From NCBI GenBank assembly GCA_910587395.1, contig CAJULJ010000001.1, positions 79,752 to 143,751 on the forward strand: a stretch of 64,000 nt of DNA, in the 5' to 3' direction. The translations under genes and the position numbers were made by a program. The first letter of the stretch is position 1. Every line of letters starts with the position of its first letter. Of this stretch, positions 58,138 to 64,000 are shown piece by piece. This DNA is from an uncultured Oscillospiraceae bacterium (lineage in GTDB: Bacteria > Bacillota > Clostridia > Oscillospirales > Oscillospiraceae). The notes beneath the pieces are model-generated. The model did not search any database, was not told where the DNA came from, and saw nothing but the letters and a program-made list of their open reading frames with translations.

Positions 58138-59508
58138 ATGGCAAAGCAAAAACCCCGCACCCTGTCCGGGTTCATGGAGCTGCTGCCGGCAAATCAGACG
58201 CAGTTTGAACGTATGGCGGAGCTGCTGCGGAAATCCTACTCCCTTTACGGCTTTACCCCCCTGGACACCCCAATCATTGAGGCCAGCGAGGTCCTGCTGG
58301 CCAAGGCGGGCGGCGAAACGGAAAAACAGATTTACCGCTTCACCAAAGGCGACTCCGATTTGTCCCTGCGGTTTGATCTGACCGTACCGCTGGCCAAGTA
58401 CGTGGCGCTGCACTACGCCGAGCTGTCCTTCCCCTTCCGCCGCTTCCAGATCGGCAAGGTATATCGGGGGGAGCGGGCCCAGCGGGGCCGGTTCCGGGAG
58501 TTCTACCAGGCGGATATCGACGTCATCGGCGACGGCAAATTGGACATTGTCAACGAGGCGGAAATCCCCGCCATCATCTATCAGACCTTTACCACCCTGG
58601 GGCTGAAAAGATTCCAAATCCGAGTAAACAACCGCAAGGTTCTCAACGGCTTTTACGCCATGCTGGGTCTCACCGGCAAAGCCGGGGACGTGATGCGCAC
58701 GGTGGACAAGCTGCCCAAAATCGGCGAGGACAAGGTGCGGGAAATCCTTATGGATGAGGAGATCGCCCTCACCGGGGAGCAGGCGGACGAGATTTTGAAG
58801 TTCATCTCCATTACGGGAAGTAATAATAATGTTCTTCACGCCTTGGAGGAATATAAGGGCCGCCACGAGCTGTTTGACCAGGGGCTGGAAGAGCTGAACA
58901 CAGTGGTAAAATATCTGGGCTCCTTCGGCGTACCCGAAAAGAATTTTGCGGTGGACCTGACCATTGCCCGAGGCCTGGACTACTACACCGGCACCGTGTA
59001 CGAGACCTTCATGACCGACCACCCGGAGATCGGTTCCATCTGTTCCGGGGGTAGATATGACAACTTAGCGGAATATTATACGGATAAACAACTGCCCGGT
59101 GTTGGAATTTCCATTGGTCTAACCCGGCTGTTCTACGTGCTGGAGGAGCAAGGCTACCTCAACGACGGCCTGATTACCGCCCCCGCCGACGTGCTCATTC
59201 TGCCCATGACCGACGACCTCTCCCCCGCCATCGCCTTCGCCACTCAGCTCCGGGCGGCGGGCGTGCGGGCCCAGCTCTACACCGAGCAGAAGAAGTTCAA
59301 GCAAAAAATGACCTACGCCGACCGGCTGGGCGTGCCCTACGCCGCTTTTTTAGGGGAGGATGAGATTGCCCAGAGCAAGGTGTCTCTGAAGGACATGCGC
59401 TCCGGGGAACAAAGCCTCCTGACCATCGACGAGGCTGTGAACGCCGTCCTGGGGACCGTGAAGGCCAACGGGGACGCCGCCCCCATTCAGGAACCGGCAG
59501 GGAGCTGA
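58138..59508 (+). CDS. hisS: Histidyl-tRNA synthetase
   Basis: This 456-residue class II enzyme has 'FDLTVPLAKYVALHYAELSF', motif 2 'RRFQIGKVYRGERAQRGRFR', 'FYQADIDVIG', the HisRS signatures 'RGLDYYTGTVYETF' and 'CSGGRYDNLAEYY', and a C-terminal anticodon-binding domain. The ATG at 58138 follows AAAGGAG; the frame is open upstream only through the leader. It charges tRNA-His. The C-terminus is slightly extended (Ala/Pro/Glu). Confidence 0.97.
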   Translation: MAKQKPRTLSGFMELLPANQTQFERMAELLRKSYSLYGFTPLDTPIIEASEVLLAKAGGETEKQIYRFTKGDSDLSLRFDLTVPLAKYVALHYAELSFPFRRFQIGKVYRGERAQRGRFREFYQADIDVIGDGKLDIVNEAEIPAIIYQTFTTLGLKRFQIRVNNRKVLNGFYAMLGLTGKAGDVMRTVDKLPKIGEDKVREILMDEEIALTGEQADEILKFISITGSNNNVLHALEEYKGRHELFDQGLEELNTVVKYLGSFGVPEKNFAVDLTIARGLDYYTGTVYETFMTDHPEIGSICSGGRYDNLAEYYTDKQLPGVGISIGLTRLFYVLEEQGYLNDGLITAPADVLILPMTDDLSPAIAFATQLRAAGVRAQLYTEQKKFKQKMTYADRLGVPYAAFLGEDEIAQSKVSLKDMRSGEQSLLTIDEAVNAVLGTVKANGDAAPIQEPAGS

Positions 59509-59538
59509 AAAACCCAACCGCCAATATGTGAAAAAATC

Positions 59539-59565
59539 TGTAACGTAACCGCCTCTTGTGCGTTA
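59539..59565 (+). promoter_or_regulatory. ECF-sigma-type promoter of the sigma gene
   Basis: TGTAAC at 59539-59544, 16-bp spacer, CGTTA at 59561-59565. This TGWAAC-N16-CGT pattern is typical of promoters read by ECF sigma factors and suggests autoregulation. Confidence 0.55.
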
Positions 59566-59589
59566 GTCTAGTGGAAGGAGGTGGCAGCC

Positions 59590-60087
59590 ATGGAATTTGA
59601 GGAGGTCTACCAACGGTATTTCCGGGATGTCTACCGCTTCACCCTGGGCCTGACCCAAGACAGGGCGCTGGCGGAGGAAATCGTTCAAGATACCTTTTTC
59701 AGAGCTTTGAAGTCCCTGGACAGGTTCGACGGGTCCAAGGACATCCGCGCCTGGCTGTTCACCATCGCCCGCAACGCCTGGTACTCCTACTGCCGCGCCC
59801 GCAAGCGGACACTGTCCCAAGAGAACCTGCCCCAGGACCTGGCGGACAGCGTACGCATTGAGGAGCGCATCGAGGACGAGGAGAGCGCCTTTGCCATCCA
59901 CCAGTTCCTGCACGCCATGGAGGAGCCCTACAAAGAGGTGTTCTCCCTGCGGGTATTCGGGGAACTGCCCTACGAGAAGATTGGGCGGCTGTTTGGCAGG
60001 AACGCAAACTGGGCGCGGGTGACCTTCTACCGGGCCAAAGTACAGATTATTGAGCATATGGAGGCGATGGGCCATGAAAGAGACTAA
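59590..60087 (+). CDS. ECF-type RNA polymerase sigma factor
   Basis: This 165-residue sigma factor has region 2 'YRFTLGLTQDRALAEEIVQD', 'TFFRALKSLDRFDG', 'IRAWLFTIARNAWYSYCRAR' and region 4 'VFSLRVFGELPYEKIGRLFG'. GGAGG lies about 9 nt before the ATG at 59590. The gene overlaps the following anti-sigma gene by 14 bp. Confidence 0.9.
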   Translation: MEFEEVYQRYFRDVYRFTLGLTQDRALAEEIVQDTFFRALKSLDRFDGSKDIRAWLFTIARNAWYSYCRARKRTLSQENLPQDLADSVRIEERIEDEESAFAIHQFLHAMEEPYKEVFSLRVFGELPYEKIGRLFGRNANWARVTFYRAKVQIIEHMEAMGHERD

Positions 60088-60787
60088 CTGTGACGTCATC
60101 CGGGACCTTTTACCATTGTATGAGGACAATGTGGTCAGCGAGGAGACCGCACAGATGGTGCGGGAACATCTGAAGGATTGCCCCGAATGCCGGGAGGAGC
60201 TGCGGAAAATGCGCACGCCCATTTCTCTTCCCCCCGACGAGGACGAGGAGGCGGTGAAACGCTTCCTGGAGCACCGGGCGGAGATTCGAAAAAAACAGAA
60301 CGTTAAAATTGCCTGGTTTCTGGCGGTGGTGGGGTCCATAGCCCTGCTCTGTCTGTGGTATGTCTGGCCCAGGGGCTGGAACACCCTCACGGGCCCGGTA
60401 ACGGATGAAGTCGTCAGCCTGAGCGGCGCGGTCATCGAGCTTTACCACCAGACCTCCGCCAACGGGGAAGTTGATATTGGCTTTCATAGTTGGCTGATCC
60501 AGTGGGAAGAGGCAGAAGGACCCGCTACAGAGGCCATACTTGAAGTATTCCAAAACCACTCCTATCGGAAAAGCCTGAGAAACCTGAACCCTTGGGACGA
60601 CAGAGGAACAGGTACGGCTAATTGTGTTCTGATCGACATTATCTGGAGTGATGAAACCTACAGGAGCTTTTCCGTCGGTGATAACGGGCAGATGTTTTGC
60701 GGCGAAAACCTTTATTACACGGATGAAAATCTGTATCAGGAGCTGACCCAGATCATTCAGGAATACGGAACTTTTCAAGAAGATTAA
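60074..60787 (+). CDS. Anti-sigma factor with zinc-binding (zf-HC2/ZAS) domain
   Basis: This 237-residue protein has an N-terminal ZAS domain: Cys5, then 'MVREHLKDCPECREEL' supplying His and the CPEC pair. A membrane helix lies near 78-98 ('IAWFLAVVGSIALLCLWYVW'), followed by an extracytoplasmic domain. It should hold the upstream sigma factor at the membrane until a signal releases it. Start at 60074 behind GGAGG. Confidence 0.9.
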   Translation: MKETNCDVIRDLLPLYEDNVVSEETAQMVREHLKDCPECREELRKMRTPISLPPDEDEEAVKRFLEHRAEIRKKQNVKIAWFLAVVGSIALLCLWYVWPRGWNTLTGPVTDEVVSLSGAVIELYHQTSANGEVDIGFHSWLIQWEEAEGPATEAILEVFQNHSYRKSLRNLNPWDDRGTGTANCVLIDIIWSDETYRSFSVGDNGQMFCGENLYYTDENLYQELTQIIQEYGTFQED

Positions 60788-60834
60788 ACAAAAGTTATCA
60801 AATATATCTACTATACAAATTGGAGTTGATTATC

Positions 60835-62613
60835 ATGGTTCAATCACGCACCCACACCTGTAACGACCTGCGCATGGAGCATGTGGGGCAACAGGTGAAG
60901 ATCGTCGGGTGGATGGAAAATGTCCGGGAGGTGGGCCAGAACCTGGCTTTTGTGGTCCTGCGGGACTTCTATGGCACCACCCAGGTGGTCATCGAGACCG
61001 AGGATATGATGACTGCGGTCAAGGGACTCAACAAAGAATCCACCATCTCGGTGGAGGGCGTGGTCCGGGAGCGGGACAGCAAAAACCCCAAGCTGCCCAC
61101 CGGCGATATCGAGGTGGTGCCCAGCAAGATCGAGGTGCTGGGCCGCTGCCGCCACAACGAGCTGCCCTTCCCCATTAACCGCTCCCGGGAGGCCGACGAA
61201 ACTCAGCGGCTCAAGTACCGCTACCTTGATTTGCGCAATCCGGAGGTCAAGAACAACATCATCCTGCGCTGCAACGTAGTGACCGCTCTGCGCTCCGCCA
61301 TGATCGACGAGGGCTTTTTGGAGATTACCACCCCCATCCTGACCGCCTCCTCCCCCGAGGGGGCCAGGGATTACCTGGTGCCCTCCCGCAAGCACCCCGG
61401 CAAGTTCTACGCCCTGCCCCAGGCTCCCCAGCAGTTTAAGCAGCTTCTGATGGCCTCCGGCTTCGACCGCTATTTCCAGATCGCCCCCTGCTTCCGGGAC
61501 GAGGACGCCCGGGGCGACCGCTCCCCCGGCGAGTTCTACCAGCTTGACATGGAAATGGCCTTTGCCAATCAGGACGACGTGTTCTCCGTGCTGGAGCGGG
61601 TTCTGCCCCCCATCTTCGCCGAGTACGGCAAATACAACGTTGCTTCTGCGGCTCCCTTCCAGCGCATCCCCTACCGGTCGGCCATGGACAAGTACGGCTC
61701 CGACAAGCCGGACCTGCGTATCGACCTGACCCTCACCGACGCCACTTCCCTGCTGTCCGGGTGCGGGTTCCCGCCCTTCGAGGGGAATACCGTCAAGGCC
61801 ATTGTAGTGACGGACTTCTCCGGCACCCGCAAGCAGATCGACGGGCTGTGCAACGAGGTGGAGGTGCAGTCCGGCGACAAGGCGTATTGGTTCCGCTACG
61901 ACGAAAACAAGGAGATCGTGGGCGGCATCGCCAAGTTCGTCCAGCCCATCAAGGAGCAGGTGGTGGAGGCCCTGGGCCTTACCCCCGGCTGCTTCGTGGG
62001 CCTCACCGCCGGGAAGCTGCTCGCCGCCCAGAAAACCGCAGGCGTTCTGCGCTCCAAGCTGGGCGCGTTCTGCCCCGGCCACATGGACGTGGAACGGTAC
62101 GAGTTCTGCTGGATCGTGGATTTCCCCATGTACGAGATCGGCGAGGAGTCCGGCGAGCTGGAGTTCTGCCACAACCCGTTCTCCATGCCCAACGGCGGAG
62201 TTGAAATTCTCAAAAAGGCCGCCGCCGGCGAGGTGGACCCTCTCACCATCACCGCCTTCCAGTATGACCTGGTTTGTAACGGCGTGGAGCTGTCCTCCGG
62301 CGCCGTGCGGAATCACGACCCCGAGATCATGATCGAGGCGTTCCAGCTGGTGCGCCTGGGCAAGGAGGACGTAAAGGCCAAATTCCCCGCCATGTACAAC
62401 GCCTTCACCTACGGCGCTCCCCCCCATGCGGGCATCGCGCCGGGGGTAGACCGCATGGTCATGCTGCTGGCCGGAGAGGATTCCATTCGGGAAATTATCC
62501 CCTTCCCCATGAACAAAAACGCCCAGGATGTGATGATGGGCGCACCCGGCTTTGTGGAACAGAAGCAGCTGGATGAGCTGAACATCGCCTGCACCGCGAA
62601 AGAAGAAGAGTAA
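60835..62613 (+). CDS. aspS: Aspartyl-tRNA synthetase
   Basis: This 592-residue bacterial-type AspRS has an N-terminal OB fold ('GQQVKIVGWMENVREVGQNL'), 'RYLDLRNPEV', motif 2 'IAPCFRDEDARGDRSPGEFY', the bacterial GAD insertion (~290-420) and motif 3 'GIAPGVDRMVMLLAGEDSIR'. It charges tRNA-Asp, possibly also tRNA-Asn if the non-discriminating type. The ATG at 60835 is 11 nt behind GGAG. Confidence 0.97.
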   Translation: MVQSRTHTCNDLRMEHVGQQVKIVGWMENVREVGQNLAFVVLRDFYGTTQVVIETEDMMTAVKGLNKESTISVEGVVRERDSKNPKLPTGDIEVVPSKIEVLGRCRHNELPFPINRSREADETQRLKYRYLDLRNPEVKNNIILRCNVVTALRSAMIDEGFLEITTPILTASSPEGARDYLVPSRKHPGKFYALPQAPQQFKQLLMASGFDRYFQIAPCFRDEDARGDRSPGEFYQLDMEMAFANQDDVFSVLERVLPPIFAEYGKYNVASAAPFQRIPYRSAMDKYGSDKPDLRIDLTLTDATSLLSGCGFPPFEGNTVKAIVVTDFSGTRKQIDGLCNEVEVQSGDKAYWFRYDENKEIVGGIAKFVQPIKEQVVEALGLTPGCFVGLTAGKLLAAQKTAGVLRSKLGAFCPGHMDVERYEFCWIVDFPMYEIGEESGELEFCHNPFSMPNGGVEILKKAAAGEVDPLTITAFQYDLVCNGVELSSGAVRNHDPEIMIEAFQLVRLGKEDVKAKFPAMYNAFTYGAPPHAGIAPGVDRMVMLLAGEDSIREIIPFPMNKNAQDVMMGAPGFVEQKQLDELNIACTAKEEE

Positions 62614-62619
62614 ACAAAG

Positions 62620-62655
62620 AAATCCCCTCCCGGCTGGGAGGGGATTTCTTATTTT
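62620..62655. terminator. aspS terminator
   Basis: AAATCCCCTCCC pairs with GGGAGGGGATTT, followed by CTTATTTT. It overlaps the end of the small minus-strand gene. Confidence 0.9.
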
Positions 62656-62816
62656 CTATCAATATCCATAATGCCATTCAGGTCAGACCCTATCGCGGCC
62701 TTCCATCCGGCGGTAAAAGCGCCTCGTACAAGGTCAAAAATCACCTGACTGACTTTCTCGCACTCATTATCGTCTAGAAAATCAGAGAGGGCTTTATCAA
62801 ATTCAATTTCATTCAT
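62649..62816 (-). CDS. Small protein divergent from a ribbon-helix-helix regulator
   Basis: A 55-residue frame on the minus strand (MNEIEFDKALSDFLDDNECE..., ending DIDRK) starts at ATG 62816 behind AGGTGAT and has a near-consensus promoter. The sequence is acidic and helical, with 'VIFDLVRGAFTAGWKAAIG'. It lies head to head with the RHH gene at 62903 and could be the partner of a two-gene module, but no family is recognised. Confidence 0.68.
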   Translation of the reverse strand: MNEIEFDKALSDFLDDNECEKVSQVIFDLVRGAFTAGWKAAIGSDLNGIMDIDRK

Positions 62817-62827
62817 AATATCACCTA

Positions 62828-62861
62828 ATCATATTATATATGATTTAATATGAGTTGTCAA
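62828..62861 (-). promoter_or_regulatory. Promoter with overlapping AT-rich operator
   Basis: On the minus strand TTGACA (62856-62861), 17-bp spacer, TATAAT (62833-62838). The palindrome ATCATATTATATATGAT at 62828-62844 covers the -10, and TAATATGA at 62848-62853 repeats a half-site. The neighbouring RHH protein is a likely repressor. Confidence 0.7.
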
Positions 62862-62902
62862 TATATAATTGTCTGAAATGCTATGATTTGGACGGTGATA
62901 TT

Positions 62903-63061
62903 ATGAAGCCCTTAAAAGTACGGATTAGTATTACTCTTGATGACCCCATCTATCAAAAGATCAAGGGTCTGGCGGAGTACGACGACCGTTCCGTGTCCAG
63001 CTATATCAATTTGGCCCTTCGGGCCCATCTGGAACAGCTGGAACGGGAAGAGTCAGAATAG
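62903..63061 (+). CDS. Ribbon-helix-helix (CopG/Arc-type) DNA-binding protein
   Basis: This 52-residue protein, 'MKPLKVRISITLDDPIYQKI' then 'YDDRSVSSYINLALRAHLEQ', has the beta-strand followed by two helices of RHH repressors, as in antitoxins and plasmid copy-control proteins. GGTGATATT precedes the ATG at 62903. The AT-rich spacer with dyads toward the divergent small gene suggests autoregulation. Confidence 0.8.
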   Translation: MKPLKVRISITLDDPIYQKIKGLAEYDDRSVSSYINLALRAHLEQLEREESE

Positions 63062-63090
63062 GAAAAGCGCCGGGACACCCCGGCGCTTTC

Positions 63091-63528
63091 TTATTTCAGC
63101 TTTTGCCACTCCCCCACCGCCAGCTTGTCGCAGCGGTTGTTATAAAGATTTTCCGCGTGCCCCTTCACCCAGTGAAGGGACACGGTGTGCATTTCGCACA
63201 GCTCCAGAAGGCGCTCCCAAAGATCGGGGTTCAGCGCGGGCTTTTTGTCCGCCTTTACCCAGCCCCTGGCCTTCCAGCCCTTGGCCCAGCCCTTTTCCAG
63301 CGCGTCGATCACGTACTTGGAATCGGTATAGAGCTCTACGATGCAGGGTTCCTTCAACGCCTCCAGTCCGCGAATCACAGCCGTCAGCTCCATGCGGTTG
63401 TTGGTCGTCTTTGGTTCCCCTCCGCTCAGCTCCTTTTCGTGGCTGCCAAAAATAAGAATTGCCCCCCAGCCGCCGGGACCTGGATTGCCGGAGCAAGCGC
63501 CGTCCGTATATAAAGTAACTGTTTTCAT
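63091..63528 (-). CDS. rnhA: Ribonuclease HI
   Basis: This 145-residue protein has '[20 protein letters not shown]' (first catalytic Asp), Glu in '[16 protein letters not shown]', Asp in '[15 protein letters not shown]', the basic '[14 protein letters not shown]' and '[20 protein letters not shown]'. It degrades RNA in RNA:DNA hybrids. Start at 63528 follows AGGAACCAGGAT. The frame remains open 75 codons upstream, encoding a hydrophobic N-terminal helix; whether this is a membrane-anchored form is uncertain. Confidence 0.94.
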   Translation of the reverse strand: MKTVTLYTDGACSGNPGPGGWGAILIFGSHEKELSGGEPKTTNNRMELTAVIRGLEALKEPCIVELYTDSKYVIDALEKGWAKGWKARGWVKADKKPALNPDLWERLLELCEMHTVSLHWVKGHAENLYNNRCDKLAVGEWQKLK

Positions 63529-63889
63529 ATCCTGGTTCCTTCTCCTGTTTCGATGGTTTCTCCACCTGCGCGGTAAGCTTTTCCAGTATCCAGGATACAC
63601 GAAATCACATAAAAAGTCAATTACCCTGTTCCTGCGGTCAAGCAACTCAGGCTTATGAGCAAACCGGGCAATGCTCAGTATGAACTGATCCACGATATAG
63701 ATCAGTGAGAAAATAGTCGATCCGCATATTAAAATGAGTATAATTATTTCCATCGTATTATAATACCACCTTTTTGATGGTATTATAACATATTTATATC
63801 CAGATTACAACTTTAAAATATGTTTATTCTCTTTTTAAAGTTGTATCAATTTGCTGTCATCAAAGTAAAATATACTCAAGGTGATGACA
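63529..63889. other. AT-rich stretch upstream of rnhA
   Basis: This stretch is clearly AT-richer than the rest of the window. It contains an inverted repeat at 63758-63788 (TTATAATACC ... GGTATTATAA around TTTTT). The minus-strand extension of the rnhA frame starts at 63753. No other gene is supported. Confidence 0.4.
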
Positions 63890-64000
63890 ATGAAAGTTAA
63901 GCATTATGATATATGGGTGAAAATCGGTCTAAATATTCTATATTATCGAAAAGAACAACGTTTGACACAAGCTCAATTGGCTGAAGCTATTAATTTAAGT
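63890..64000 (+). CDS. XRE-family HTH regulator, N-terminal fragment
   Basis: An ATG at 63890 behind AAGGTGAT opens a frame to the window end (37 codons): 'MKVKHYDIWVKIGLNILYYR', then 'KEQRLTQAQLAEAINLS', the first helices of an HTH_3 domain. The AT-rich codon use differs from the neighbouring genes and suggests acquisition. The C-terminal part lies outside the window. Confidence 0.72.
   Translation, partial: MKVKHYDIWVKIGLNILYYRKEQRLTQAQLAEAINLS

Noticed and set aside
1..64000. CRISPR arrays, rRNA operons, complete prophage or complete insertion sequences
   Set aside because: No regularly spaced direct repeats, rRNA signatures, phage structural genes or intact transposase with paired ends were seen; only the transposase remnant at 10070-10659 remains.

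Overview
The window is a G+C-rich Firmicutes chromosome segment. Third codon positions are mostly G or C, Shine-Dalgarno sites are strong (AGGAGG type), and near-consensus sigma-A promoters with 17-bp spacers recur. The gene set (nfnAB, thiolase plus butyrate-type CoA-transferase, L-lactate dehydrogenase, ECF-type thiamine uptake, RNase Y, ParA/ParB with canonical parS sites) fits an anaerobic fermenting clostridium of the Oscillospiraceae type (Flavonifractor, Lawsonibacter, Oscillibacter or Intestinimonas relatives). The genus cannot be fixed from this sequence alone.

Layout. 1-7 kb: end of an ApbE-type gene, rny, a polar amino-acid ABC transporter operon, and uraA behind a leader-peptide/terminator attenuator. 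7-11 kb: an intact 3-hydroxyacyl-CoA dehydrogenase-like gene facing a decayed island. The island holds a truncated CoA-transferase, a stop-interrupted hotdog-fold lyase, an M20 peptidase remnant fused in frame to a Tn7/TnsB-like transposase remnant, and transposon-end-like repeats. 11-16 kb: an autoregulated BlaI/M56 sensor pair with an unusual Cys/His-repeat tail, and ldh. 16-22 kb: a leftward block with rluD, lspA, acetyltransferases and nfnAB. 22-27 kb: an M23 endopeptidase with a WalR-type box, and a TPP riboswitch-thiT-HAD operon. 27-38 kb: HD proteins, a GntR-controlled ABC operon, prs, pth, mfd and a PrsA-like foldase. 38-45 kb: a yybP-ykoY (Mn2+) riboswitch controlling a P-type ATPase, then a thiolase/CoA-transferase operon behind a palindromic operator. 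45-57 kb: an origin-proximal segregation region with five identical 16-bp parS sites, noc, parA, parB, a coupled membrane coiled-coil gene, serS, rsmG and a MinD-like ATPase. 57-64 kb: an MGS-domain protein, hisS, an ECF sigma/anti-sigma pair, aspS, a divergent small ribbon-helix-helix module, rnhA and the start of an XRE regulator. The last part is AT-richer and looks acquired.

Themes. Many genes carry visible cis regulation: two metabolite/metal riboswitches, a probable pyrimidine attenuator, palindromic operators and autoregulated repressors. Two families of palindromic dispersed repeats punctuate the intergenic regions. The most interesting undescribed candidates are the ParAB-coupled membrane protein, the CX4CX5HXH repeats on the M56 sensor, the uraA attenuator, the transposase-scarred pseudogene island, and an MgsA homologue that lacks the expected catalytic aspartate.
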